A stretch of DNA of 64,000 bases from Pseudomonas sp. B28(2017) (GTDB lineage Bacteria > Pseudomonadota > Gammaproteobacteria > Pseudomonadales > Pseudomonadaceae), in contig NZ_NEJH01000001.1 of assembly GCF_002113025.1 (NCBI RefSeq), forward strand, positions 1-64,000, written 5' to 3'. This document shows, one piece after another, positions 17,644 to 27,313 of this stretch. The notes under the pieces are model-generated. The model was not told where the DNA came from. It ran no database searches and was given only the letters and a program-made list of their open reading frames with translations. Within the stretch, counting starts at the first letter, position 1; the number at the start of each line of letters is the position of its first letter. The position numbers and the translations under genes were made by a program.

Positions 17644-17755
17644 CAGGAGCGAGCTTGCTCCGGTCGGCGTTCCGACGAGGGTCGTAAACGATAACTTGTA
17701 AATCAGATGCCCAGCGGCGTCCTTGGGTTTTTCGCGAGCAAGCTCGCTCCTACAG
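17644..17755. repeat. Long REP doublet with structured interior
   Basis: CAGGAGCGAGCTTGCTCCGG followed by TCGGCGTTCCGACGAGGG and AACGATAAC, then the inverted element TTCGCGAGCAAGCTCGCTCC. It lies between convergent genes (coiled-coil protein and MFS pump) and may serve as a shared terminator. Confidence 0.8.
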
Positions 17756-17759
17756 ATAT

Positions 17760-19277
17760 CTACCGAACCTTGTCCTCGCGCCCGCGCAACAACATGTTCG
17801 GCATGGCAATCGCTGCCGCCAGCCCCAGCAACGACACCATCGCGCTGACCGTCAGCAAGTGCCGGAACGTCAATAACAACTCGGCACGCAAGGCGTTCTG
17901 CGTGTCACCCGGTGCGATGTTCAAACCGTCGAGCAGCACATTGCCTGAACTGCCCTCGACGCTCAGCGACGAGCCGGCCAGGTGTGCAAAACTTGAGTCC
18001 TGCAACAACGCCAGCAGCAGCGCCGACATCAGCGCCACACCCACGGCACCACCCAGAGAACGGAAGAGGTTGGTGGTGCTGGTGGCGACGCCGATGTCCC
18101 GCTGGTCCACCGAGTTCTGCGTGCCGACCAATGACGTCGGGAACTGCATGCCGGAGGAAATCCCGCAGAGCAACATGAACAGGCTGCTCACGACGAATGC
18201 CTGTGGTGGGCTGAACGCCATGCCGACAATCGCGATGGGCATCAGCGCGGCACCGGTGAGGATCATCGGTTGGTAGCGTCCGGTCACGGAAGTACGGCGG
18301 CCGGCGAAATACGCGCCAATCGGCAAGCCCATGGCCAGCGGCAACAGATGCAGGGCAGCACTGTCGGCACCGGCGCCGGTCACGCTCTGGAAGCGCAATG
18401 GCATCAGCACAATCAGCGAAATGGCCTGGAAACTGGTGAAGAAGATCGTGCACCAGCACAGGATCGCATTGCGGTTGGCGAACAGATGCATCGGCAACAA
18501 GGGCTCCCGTGCCCGCCGCTCGTGAACGACAAACAGCCCCAGCACCAACACCGCGCAAGCGAGCAACGCCAGCACTTCGGTGCTGCGCCAGGAATGCCCC
18601 TGACCGACCTGCGTGATACCCAGCAACAACGCCGTCAGGCCGATGATCATCAGCACGGTACCCAGGTAATCGATGATCGGTTTGCGTTGCGGAATCGGCA
18701 GGCCCACCAGCGTGCGATAAGCCACCAGCCAGGCGCCCAGGCCCAGCGGCAGGTTGATCAGGAATACCCAGCGCCAGGACAGGTATTCGGTCATGTAACC
18801 ACCGAGCACCGGGCCGGCCACGCTGGCCACTGCATACATGCTACTGAAATAGCCCTGGTACCGGCCGCGCTCCCGTGGCGGCACGATGTCACCGATGATC
18901 GCCTGGCTCACCGAAATCATCCCGCCGGCCCCGATGCCCTGGAAGATTCGCGCCAGTACCAGTTGCTCCATGCTCTGTGCCATGCCGCAGAACACCGACG
19001 CCAGGGTGAACAGGCCCATGCCGAACAGCATCAGCTTGCGCCGCCCGTACAGGTCGCCCAGTTTGCCGTAGATCGGCACCGCCACGGTCATGGCCACCAT
19101 GTAGCCGGAAATCACCCAGGCCAGCAGGCTGACGTCCTTGAACTGCGCGGAAATGGCCGGCATCGAAACGGCGACGATGGTCTGGTCCAGCGCTCCGAGA
19201 AAAATCGCCAGCATCAGGGCGATCAGCACGCTGCGGATGGCGGGTCTGGGCGTTTCAGGCTGGCGGAGATTGGTCAC
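17760..19277 (-). CDS. DHA2-family MFS drug exporter (EmrB/QacA type)
   Basis: A 505-residue, 14-TM major facilitator. N-terminal family motif D1 LDQTIVAVSMPAI near 32-44, motif A GKLGDLYGRRKLMLFG near 70-85, motif C in VAGPVLGGYMTEYLSWRW. It is expected to export lipophilic drugs or acids by proton antiport. No adaptor gene is adjacent. The likely start is the GTG at 19277, with AGG 8 bases before; a TTG 39 bases upstream is less convincing. It follows pobA on the same strand after 78 bases, with a hairpin between (19317-19336), so co-transcription with pobA is possible but not assured. The substrate is unknown. Confidence 0.84.
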   Translation of the reverse strand: MTNLRQPETPRPAIRSVLIALMLAIFLGALDQTIVAVSMPAISAQFKDVSLLAWVISGYMVAMTVAVPIYGKLGDLYGRRKLMLFGMGLFTLASVFCGMAQSMEQLVLARIFQGIGAGGMISVSQAIIGDIVPPRERGRYQGYFSSMYAVASVAGPVLGGYMTEYLSWRWVFLINLPLGLGAWLVAYRTLVGLPIPQRKPIIDYLGTVLMIIGLTALLLGITQVGQGHSWRSTEVLALLACAVLVLGLFVVHERRAREPLLPMHLFANRNAILCWCTIFFTSFQAISLIVLMPLRFQSVTGAGADSAALHLLPLAMGLPIGAYFAGRRTSVTGRYQPMILTGAALMPIAIVGMAFSPPQAFVVSSLFMLLCGISSGMQFPTSLVGTQNSVDQRDIGVATSTTNLFRSLGGAVGVALMSALLLALLQDSSFAHLAGSSLSVEGSSGNVLLDGLNIAPGDTQNALRAELLLTFRHLLTVSAMVSLLGLAAAIAMPNMLLRGREDKVR

Positions 19278-19316
19278 GGGAAAACCTGCAGGCAGTGATT
19301 GACCCGCAAGAGGCAA

Positions 19317-19336
19317 GGCGAGCGGGAATGCTCGCC
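19317..19336 (-). terminator. Small hairpin after pobA
   Basis: GGCGAGC (19317-19323), loop GGGAAT, GCTCGCC (19330-19336). No T-run follows on the minus strand, so it may be an attenuating or stabilising hairpin rather than a full terminator. Confidence 0.4.
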
Positions 19337-19355
19337 AGTGTAAGTCGATAGCAGG

Positions 19356-20635
<1,280 letters not shown>

Positions 20636-20730
20636 TGTCAATTGAAGGTGAAAACTGAGTCGATAGCTGTACATTCTGCCAATCGGTGCGATTATCGCCC
20701 GTCATCTATTCCGAGGCCTGGATTGAAGTG

Positions 20731-21627
20731 ATGAACAAGCCTGACCTGCCTTCGATTCCAGTGTTCAAGCTCTACGGTGAAAGCCTGGATTGGCCGACCC
20801 CGGACTTGCTGCACTGTGAAACCATTTCCAAACGCAGTAGCGAACATCATTGGGAAATCAAACCCCACCGCCACGCTGATTTGTGCCAGTTGCTCTTCGT
20901 ATTCAAAGGTCAGGCAGAGCTTGAAATCGAAGGCCAGCGTACGCAACTGGTGGAACCGGCAATCCAGATCCTGCCTCCGCTGTCGGTGCATGGCTTTCGT
21001 TTTGGCGAAGACGTGGAAGGCTTTGTCGTGACCCTGGCCGCGCCGTTGATCGCCCATTTGCAGATGCAACTGGGGCAATCGGTCAATGCCCTGGCCCAGG
21101 CCGAAAGCTACCCGGCAGGCAAGGACGCCGAGTACCTCAACAGCCTGTTCAGTGCCTTGCAGAACGAGTACACCAGCCATCAACCGGCGCGGGAAATGCT
21201 CATGCATTCGCTGGTCAGCGTGATCGTGGTGTGGATCAGCCGCCAGGTGATCCAGCGCCGCACGGCCATGGCGCGACCGCAGCGAGCCCGGGAATACCTC
21301 AACGGCTTCATTCAACTGGTGGAAGAGACCTATCGCCAGCACGTCAAGGTCGAGGACCTGGCACACCGGCTGGGGATTTCCGTGTCCCACCTCAACGGCA
21401 CCTGTCGCGAGTTGGCGGGGCAACCGGCGTTGCAGATCGTGCACGAACGGCAGTTGCTGGAAGCCAAGCGTTTGCTGACCTATACCAGCATGACCATTTA
21501 TGAAATGTCCGACGTGTTGGGGTTTTCCGATCCGACCAACTTCACGCGCCTGTTCCGGCGTCGTGTGGGGATTTCGCCCAAGGCGTTTCGCGACCGCCTG
21601 AAGGCCGATCAGGGCAACGAAGCCTGA
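20731..21627 (+). CDS. pobR: AraC-family activator PobR
   Basis: A 298-residue AraC/XylS-type regulator. The N-terminal cupin-like effector domain (about 20-150, with HRHADLCQLLFVFKGQAELE) is followed by the DNA-binding domain of two HTH units (about 190-290, VEDLAHRLGISVSHLN and MSDVLGFSDPTNFTRLFRRRVGISP). It diverges from pobA, the gene that PobR of pseudomonads activates with 4-hydroxybenzoate. The start is the ATG at 20731. The stop lies 9 bases from that of the next, convergent small gene. Confidence 0.88.
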   Translation: MNKPDLPSIPVFKLYGESLDWPTPDLLHCETISKRSSEHHWEIKPHRHADLCQLLFVFKGQAELEIEGQRTQLVEPAIQILPPLSVHGFRFGEDVEGFVVTLAAPLIAHLQMQLGQSVNALAQAESYPAGKDAEYLNSLFSALQNEYTSHQPAREMLMHSLVSVIVVWISRQVIQRRTAMARPQRAREYLNGFIQLVEETYRQHVKVEDLAHRLGISVSHLNGTCRELAGQPALQIVHERQLLEAKRLLTYTSMTIYEMSDVLGFSDPTNFTRLFRRRVGISPKAFRDRLKADQGNEA

Positions 21628-21636
21628 CCCCCTTCG

Positions 21637-21813
21637 TTAGCGGAGGGCGTTGAGGGTGGCGTTGTGGGGAATGCAGCGCTCGAAGTTGCAGCTCGCGTAA
21701 TCACGGGGCAGGTTGCGCAATTGCTCGACGCGCCAGGCGGCAGCGCCATATAGCCCGAGCGTGACCGCGCAGGTGATGAAGATCGCGAGGTATCTTCGTG
21801 TTTTGATGTTCAT
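21637..21813 (-). CDS. Small single-pass membrane protein
   Basis: A 58-residue protein of unknown function. Basic start MNIKTRRYL, one TM helix about 9-27 (AIFITCAVTLGLYGAAAWR), then a short tail with two cysteines (CNFERC). The ATG at 21813 has GAGG 8 bases upstream, and the gene is convergent with pobR. Similar short proteins occur in other pseudomonads (recalled, not searched). No function can be assigned. Confidence 0.6.
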   Translation of the reverse strand: MNIKTRRYLAIFITCAVTLGLYGAAAWRVEQLRNLPRDYASCNFERCIPHNATLNALR

Positions 21814-21929
21814 GGCGTTGACCTCTGAACGAATACCTTTCGGTACTACTTTGAGCATAGGTCAGCGCCGGTGAGTTACCAGCAAACGGGTTTGGCATTT
21901 GACGCGGTATTCAGAGCACTGATGACCCC

Positions 21930-21957
21930 TGTGGGAGCGGGCAAGCCCGCTCCCACA
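21930..21957. repeat. Single REP-type palindrome
   Basis: TGTGGGAGCGGG, loop CAAG, CCCGCTCCCACA: a compact perfect hairpin, of the second common REP subtype (GCGGGC instead of GCGAGC). It lies between the LysR stop and the small membrane protein gene and may be the LysR gene's terminator. Confidence 0.8.
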
Positions 21958-21968
21958 GCTTGATCCGG

Positions 21969-22874
21969 TTACAGGCCGATATCCCATTCCGGTTCTTCCG
22001 GAAATCTAAGTACCAGAAAATCCAGCAAGCTGCGCAACGCCGCCGGCATGTGCTTGCGCGAGGCATACACCGCATACACGTTCATTTGCCGGGGTTCGGC
22101 CGTCGGCAGCAGGCGAATCAATTCGCCGCTGTGGATGTGCACGCCGGCCTGGTACGTGGGCAGCATCGCCACCCCGGCGCCGGCGATCGTTGCGCGCAAC
22201 AGCGTGCTGGCCTCGTTGGCGCTGATGTTGCCCTGCACCGGTACTGAAACCTGTTCGCCGTCCTGCTCGAAATGCCAGAGGCTTTTGCCGAAATAGGAAT
22301 GGGTCAGGCAGTTGTGCAGGCTAAGGTCCTCGACCCGTTGCGGTGTCGGGTGCTCGCGCAGGTAAGCTGGGGAAGCACAGATCACCGAGCGGCAAACCGT
22401 CAGGCGACGGGCGATCAGGTTCGGGTCCAGATCGTTGCTGGTGCGGATCGCCAGGTCGATGCGCTCATCCACCAGGTTCACGGTGCGATCGAGCATCTGC
22501 ATGTCGATGCTGACACCGGGATAGCGTCGCACATAGGCGGCCATGGCATCGGCCAGTTGCGCCTGGCCGAAGGAGGTGCTGACGCTGATGCGCAGCAGAC
22601 CGCGCGGTGCGTCATCCGGTTCGCTGACGGCGGCTTGCATGTCGGTGGACAAATCGAGCATCTGCCGGCAGCGGGGCAGGATTTCGGTGCCGGCGGCGGT
22701 CAGGCTCAATTTGCGCGTGGTGCGGTGCATCAGGCGCGCGCCGACCCAGTCTTCCAGTTCCGCCAGATACCGCGATACCACCGGCCGTGACAGCTCCAGA
22801 TGATCGGCGGCAGCCGACTGGCTGCCGAGGTCGACCACCGTGACGAACACGCGCATTGCTTGAAGACGATCCAT
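21969..22874 (-). CDS. LysR-type regulator
   Basis: A 301-residue LysR-type factor. HTH at about 3-60 (GSQSAAADHLELSRPVVSRYLAELEDWVG) and a substrate-binding-like effector domain of the CrgA/DsdC-like broad group. It diverges from the metallo-beta-lactamase-fold gene and its NAD(P)-binding neighbour across a 114-base gap, so it probably controls them. The effector is unknown. Confidence 0.82.
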   Translation of the reverse strand: MDRLQAMRVFVTVVDLGSQSAAADHLELSRPVVSRYLAELEDWVGARLMHRTTRKLSLTAAGTEILPRCRQMLDLSTDMQAAVSEPDDAPRGLLRISVSTSFGQAQLADAMAAYVRRYPGVSIDMQMLDRTVNLVDERIDLAIRTSNDLDPNLIARRLTVCRSVICASPAYLREHPTPQRVEDLSLHNCLTHSYFGKSLWHFEQDGEQVSVPVQGNISANEASTLLRATIAGAGVAMLPTYQAGVHIHSGELIRLLPTAEPRQMNVYAVYASRKHMPAALRSLLDFLVLRFPEEPEWDIGL

Positions 22875-22988
22875 GATTTGCCCGCTTTCAGAAACAAACT
22901 ATGTTAAAGCATCGCATTTTTTGTACTGAGTCAGGCAACTAAGCTCTGTTCCATCGCCAATCAAGGCATTCGGACAATGGAGCAACAG

Positions 22989-23867
22989 ATGATCGGATTC
23001 ACCCTTCTCAAGCGTGTATTACTGGCAAGCGCTGCCCTCGGTTTCGCCGCCCATGCAGCAGCCTCGACCCTGACGCTGGATGTCTACAACCCTGGCGAAA
23101 AAGCCATCTTCCCGGTGACCTCGGTGCTGGTCAGCGGCGAAAAGGAAGCGATTCTGGTGGATGCGCAATTCGGCAAGTCCCAGGCCGAACAGGTGGTGGA
23201 AAAAATCCGCGCCAGCGGCAAGCAGCTGACCACCATCTACATCAGTCACGGTGACCCGGACTACTACTTCGGCCTCGATACCCTGACGACCGCGTTCCCC
23301 AAGGCCAAGGTCGTTGCTTCGCAGCCGACCGTTGACCACATCAAGCAAACCGTCGACGGCAAACTGGCATTCTGGGGCCCGAAAATGGGTGCCGATGTGC
23401 CGGCCAAAACCATCGTTCCGGACGTGCTCAAGGGTGACAGTCTGAACCTCGAAGGGCTGAAATTGCAGGTGGTGGGTCTTGAGGGCCCGCAGCCGGATCG
23501 CAGCTTCGTGTGGATTCCATCGATCAAGGCTGTAGTCGGTGGTGTCGTGGTGGCGCAAAACATCCACGTGTGGATGGCTGACACCCAAACGCCACAGTCC
23601 CACGCCGATTGGTTGGCTACGCTGCATTCCATTGAAACCCTGAAACCGCAGACCGTGGTGCCGGGTCATTACCTGGGCGACAGTACGGGCTCATTGGCCT
23701 CTGTGCAGTTCACCGCCGACTACATCAAGGCCTTTGATGAGGAAACCGTCAAGGCCAAGGATTCTGCCGCACTGATCGCCGCGATGAAAAAACGCTTCCC
23801 GACCCTGGGCGACGAAAGCTCCCTGGAGCTGAGCGCCAAGGTCGCGAAGGGCGAGATGAAGTGGTAA
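22989..23867 (+). CDS. Exported MBL-fold protein with degenerate metal motif
   Basis: A 292-residue protein with a Sec signal (about 1-24, ending AAHAAA) and a metallo-beta-lactamase fold. The usual HxHxDH site reads HGDPDY (87-92): the first His and the Asp persist, but the second His is Asp89 and the last is Tyr92. A later His is retained in VVPGHYLGD (H227). Zinc binding is therefore altered or lost, and no hydrolase activity should be assumed. GGAG 6 bases before the ATG at 22989 supports this start; the ATG at 22977 is an alternative. The next gene follows after 33 bases, and the divergent LysR gene is the likely regulator. Confidence 0.8.
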   Translation: MIGFTLLKRVLLASAALGFAAHAAASTLTLDVYNPGEKAIFPVTSVLVSGEKEAILVDAQFGKSQAEQVVEKIRASGKQLTTIYISHGDPDYYFGLDTLTTAFPKAKVVASQPTVDHIKQTVDGKLAFWGPKMGADVPAKTIVPDVLKGDSLNLEGLKLQVVGLEGPQPDRSFVWIPSIKAVVGGVVVAQNIHVWMADTQTPQSHADWLATLHSIETLKPQTVVPGHYLGDSTGSLASVQFTADYIKAFDEETVKAKDSAALIAAMKKRFPTLGDESSLELSAKVAKGEMKW

Positions 23868-23900
23868 CCCATTGAGCTACCCAACCCGTTGGAGAATGTC

Positions 23901-24515
23901 ATGAGCAAAATCGCAATCATCGGGGCCACCGGTCGTGCCGGTAGCCAATTGCTGGAAGAGGCCTTGCGTCGTGGCCACAGCGTCACTGCCATTGCCCGCG
24001 ATACGTCGAAGATCGCTCGGCGTGACGGTGTGATCAGCAAAAATGTCGATGCCCTCGATGCCGCTGCCCTGCAAGCAGCCGTCGCCGGTCATGATGCGGT
24101 GATCAGCGCGGCGCATTTCGCCACCCTGCCAGCCAGCGCCGTGGTCGGGCCGGTGAAGAAGGCCGGGGTCAAGCGCCTGCTGGTGGTCGGCGGCGCCGGC
24201 TCGTTGTTGTTGCCGGACGGCACCCGGGTGATCGACAGTCAAGGCTTCCCGGCCGAGTACAAGGCCGAAGCGGGTGCCGGAGCTGAGTTTCTTGAAACCC
24301 TGCGTCAGGAAAAGCAACTGGACTGGACTTTTCTGTCGCCGTCGGCGGAGTTTGTCGAGGGCGAGCGCACGGGCAAGTTCCGCATCGGCGAGGACGATTT
24401 ACTGGTGAGCAGCGCAGGGCGCAGCTGGATCACGTTCGCCGATTACGCGATTGCGATGCTGGATGAAATCGAAACGCCGAAGCATTCGCGGCAGCGATTT
24501 ACTGTTGGGTATTGA
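23901..24515 (+). CDS. NAD(P)-binding oxidoreductase (NmrA/YwnB-like SDR)
   Basis: A 204-residue Rossmann protein of the atypical SDR group. Nucleotide motif GATGRAGSQL (8-17). It lacks the YxxxK pair of classical SDRs, as in NmrA/BVR-B-like proteins that use NAD(P)H for flavin or quinone reduction or simply bind it. GGAG precedes the ATG at 23901; a TTG 12 bases earlier is in frame. It is probably co-transcribed with the MBL-fold gene. The substrate is unknown. Confidence 0.82.
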   Translation: MSKIAIIGATGRAGSQLLEEALRRGHSVTAIARDTSKIARRDGVISKNVDALDAAALQAAVAGHDAVISAAHFATLPASAVVGPVKKAGVKRLLVVGGAGSLLLPDGTRVIDSQGFPAEYKAEAGAGAEFLETLRQEKQLDWTFLSPSAEFVEGERTGKFRIGEDDLLVSSAGRSWITFADYAIAMLDEIETPKHSRQRFTVGY

Positions 24516-24530
24516 GGTCACTGATCTCCT

Positions 24531-24626
24531 GTAGGAGCGAGCTCGCTCGCGATGAACCTGAGAACGCCGCGGGGGATCAGGTTCCCAGCGTTATCGTTGG
24601 CGATCATCGCAAGCTCGCTCCTGCAG
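24531..24626. repeat. Long REP doublet with structured interior
   Basis: TGTAGGAGCGAGCTCGCTCG, then GATGAACCTGAGAACGCCGC, CGTTATCGTT, and the inverted element CGCAAGCTCGCTCCTGCAGG. The interior words GATGAACCTGAGAAC and CGTTATCGTT also occur in the doublet at 10189. It lies between convergent genes. Confidence 0.8.
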
Positions 24627-24634
24627 GATATTGT

Positions 24635-25516
24635 TCACCGACTCTGCGCCTGCTCCACCAGCCAGCCCATCAATTCACGCAACTTCGGCGAAGGCCCGGG
24701 TTTTTCGGGGAATACCAGGTAATACGCCAGTCCCGTTGTCACCTTCAACTCGAATGGCATGACCAGCCGCCCGGCGTTCAGGTCATCGCCGATCAGCGAC
24801 CAGTCGCCAATCGCTACCCCCGTTCCCTGAGACGCCATCGACATCGCCAGGTCCAGTGTTTCGAAATGCTGGCCCTTGCCGACATTGCTCAACTGTACAT
24901 CCGCGGCTTTCAACCAGGCCTTCCAGTCGCGTTCATCGCGGGTCGGGTGCAGCAACAGGTGTTGTTGCAGATCGGCCGGAGTCTGCAGGGGCATGGGGCC
25001 TTCGAGCATCGGTCTGGAACACACCGGCGTGAGTTGTTCATCGAAGAGTTTTTGCGACATCAATGAAGTGTCCGGCGGTGGGCCGTACATCACCGCCGCA
25101 TCGAACTGTTCGCGATGAAAATCCACGCCGTGCTTGACCGTGGTGGTCAATTCCACCGGCACGTCCGGGCGTTCCCTTTGCCATTGCAACAGGCGCGGCA
25201 GCAACCAGCGCATGACGCAGGTCGGAGCCTTGAGCTGCAGGGTTTCGCGCTTCTCGCCGATCTGCTCCACCGCCTCGTCGATCAGGCCGAAAATCTGCTG
25301 CACCCGTGGCAGCCATTCCCGTCCTTCGGCTGTCAGGTCCAGGCCTCGTGCCTGACGGATGAACAATTCATAACCCAGAAAATCTTCCAGCCCGGCGATC
25401 TGCCGACTCACCGCGCCCTGGGTGATAAACAGCTGTTCGGCGGCCCGGGTGAAATTGCAGCACTGCGCGGTAATCAGGAATGTGTGCAGCGCCGGCAGGG
25501 GAGGCAGTCGTTTCAT
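24635..25516 (-). CDS. LysR-type regulator (GcvA-like)
   Basis: A 293-residue LysR-type factor of the GcvA-like group, seen in the N-terminus RLPPLPALHTFLITAQCCNFTRAAEQLFITQGAVSRQI (HTH about 18-45) and in the C-terminal block GPSPKLRELMGWLVEQA. It diverges from the decarboxylase/aldehyde dehydrogenase/ABC gene set across a 159-base gap and is the obvious candidate regulator. The inducer is unknown but would be expected to be a substrate or product of that pathway. Confidence 0.84.
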   Translation of the reverse strand: MKRLPPLPALHTFLITAQCCNFTRAAEQLFITQGAVSRQIAGLEDFLGYELFIRQARGLDLTAEGREWLPRVQQIFGLIDEAVEQIGEKRETLQLKAPTCVMRWLLPRLLQWQRERPDVPVELTTTVKHGVDFHREQFDAAVMYGPPPDTSLMSQKLFDEQLTPVCSRPMLEGPMPLQTPADLQQHLLLHPTRDERDWKAWLKAADVQLSNVGKGQHFETLDLAMSMASQGTGVAIGDWSLIGDDLNAGRLVMPFELKVTTGLAYYLVFPEKPGPSPKLRELMGWLVEQAQSR

Positions 25517-25675
25517 TGGGATCCAAGGTATGACGTGAGGACATGGCTAGTATGACTTTTTATCCATTGTTGCGGCTACGTGTCGCCCGTTCCAATGAGG
25601 CCATTCCCGGGCCTGCGAATCCATCATAAACACAGCGCATGCCCGGCGTCTCAAACGAACAAAAAGGGCAAAGAC

Positions 25676-27313
25676 ATGGCGACGTGCGGCGAAGTATTGG
25701 TCAAGTTACTCGAAAACTACGGGGTCGAGCAGGTGTTCGGCATTCCGGGGGTTCATACCGTGGAGCTGTATCGCGGGCTGGCCCGTTCGAGCATCAACCA
25801 CGTCACGCCGCGCCATGAACAGGGCGCCGGCTTCATGGCCGACGGCTACGCCCGCACCAGCGGCAAACCCGGTGTGTGTTTCATCATCACCGGCCCAGGC
25901 ATGACCAACATCACCACCGCCATGGGCCAGGCCTACGCCGACTCGATCCCGATGCTGGTAATCTCCAGCGTGCAATCGCGCAGCCAGTTGGGCGGCGGTC
26001 GCGGCAAGCTGCATGAGCTGCCGAACCAGGGCGCATTGTGCGCCGGTGTTGCGGCGTTCTCCCACACCCTGATGTCGGCGTCGGAATTGCCGGGCGTGTT
26101 GGCTCGCGCCTTTGCGCTGTTCCAGGCTGGCCGTCCGCGTCCGGTACACATTGAAATTCCGCTGGATGTGTTGGTTGAAGACGCCGACGACCTGCTCACC
26201 AGCCTGCCGGTCAACATCGACCGCGCCGGTGCTTCGCCGAGCGCCGTGTCGCGCATGACTGATTTGCTGGCCGGCGCCAAGCGCCCGCTGATTCTCGCCG
26301 GCGGCGGTGCAATCGACGCGGCGGCCGAGCTGACTGAGCTGGCCGAACTGCTGGACGCACCGGTAGCCCTGACTATCAATGCCAAAGGCATGCTCGCCTC
26401 CGGCCACCCGCTGCTGATCGGTTCGACCCAGAGCCTGGTCGCCACCCGTGCGCTGGTCGCCGAGGCCGATGTGGTATTGGCCATCGGCACCGAACTGGCC
26501 GAGACCGACTACGACGTGACCTTCGCCGGTGGCTTCGAGATTCCAGGCCAGCTGCTACGCATCGACATCGACCCGGACCAGACCGTGCGCAACTATCCGC
26601 CGCACGTGGCATTGGTCGCCGACTCGCGCAACGCCGCCCAGGCCTTGCTCAGTGCCTTGTCGCATAAATCCCTGGCCGAGCGCCGCAACGATTGGGGTCA
26701 AGTACGCGCCGCTCGTCTGCGTGAAGACCTGGCCGCTACCTGGGACGCACCGACCCTGGCCCAGACCCGTTTCCTGGAAACCGTGCTGCATGAACTGCCG
26801 GACGCCGTGTTCGTCGGTGATTCGACCCAGCCGGTGTACACCGGCAACCTGACGTTCAACCCGGAGCGTCCGCGTCGCTGGTTCAACTCGTCCACCGGTT
26901 ACGGCACCCTCGGCTACGCCTTGCCGGCTGCCATTGGCGCCTGGCTCGGCGGCAGCGTTGAAAACGGCGCTCGCCCTCCCGTGGTGTGCCTGATCGGCGA
27001 CGGCGGCCTGCAGTTCACCCTGCCGGAACTGGCCAGTGCCGTTGAAGCGCGCACCCCGGTGATCGTGCTGCTGTGGAATAACCAGGGCTACGAAGAGATC
27101 AAGAAATACATGGTCAACCGCGCCATCGAGCCGGTCGGCGTGGACATCTACACCCCGGACTTCATCGGTGTGGCCAAGGCATTAGGTTGCGCGGCCGAAG
27201 CCGTCAGCAGTGTCGAGCAATTGCGCGGCGCATTGCGCGTAGCCACCGATCGCCAGGGCCCGACCCTGATTGAGATCGATCAGGCCGAGTGGATGCAGGC
27301 GGTGTCGAAATGA
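25676..27313 (+). CDS. ThDP-dependent 2-oxoacid decarboxylase (AruI family)
   Basis: A 545-residue thiamine-diphosphate enzyme with the three POX-like domains. The ThDP Glu is E48 in TPRHEQGAGFMADGYAR and the ThDP/Mg motif runs from GDG (441-443) to NN (468-469). The N-terminus FGIPGVHTVELYRGL is close to 5-guanidino-2-oxopentanoate (2-ketoarginine) decarboxylase AruI rather than to biosynthetic acetolactate synthase, which would also have a small-subunit gene nearby. It would release CO2 and 4-guanidinobutyraldehyde. The ATG at 25676 has AAGGG upstream; 32 in-frame codons before it are unlike the family. Its stop overlaps the next start (ATGA). No AruH transaminase is present, so the exact oxoacid remains uncertain. 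Confidence 0.75.
   Translation: MATCGEVLVKLLENYGVEQVFGIPGVHTVELYRGLARSSINHVTPRHEQGAGFMADGYARTSGKPGVCFIITGPGMTNITTAMGQAYADSIPMLVISSVQSRSQLGGGRGKLHELPNQGALCAGVAAFSHTLMSASELPGVLARAFALFQAGRPRPVHIEIPLDVLVEDADDLLTSLPVNIDRAGASPSAVSRMTDLLAGAKRPLILAGGGAIDAAAELTELAELLDAPVALTINAKGMLASGHPLLIGSTQSLVATRALVAEADVVLAIGTELAETDYDVTFAGGFEIPGQLLRIDIDPDQTVRNYPPHVALVADSRNAAQALLSALSHKSLAERRNDWGQVRAARLREDLAATWDAPTLAQTRFLETVLHELPDAVFVGDSTQPVYTGNLTFNPERPRRWFNSSTGYGTLGYALPAAIGAWLGGSVENGARPPVVCLIGDGGLQFTLPELASAVEARTPVIVLLWNNQGYEEIKKYMVNRAIEPVGVDIYTPDFIGVAKALGCAAEAVSSVEQLRGALRVATDRQGPTLIEIDQAEWMQAVSK

Noticed and set aside
25676..27313. Biosynthetic acetolactate synthase large subunit
   Set aside because: No small-subunit gene adjoins, the neighbours are catabolic and transport genes, and the N-terminus is closer to AruI-type decarboxylases.
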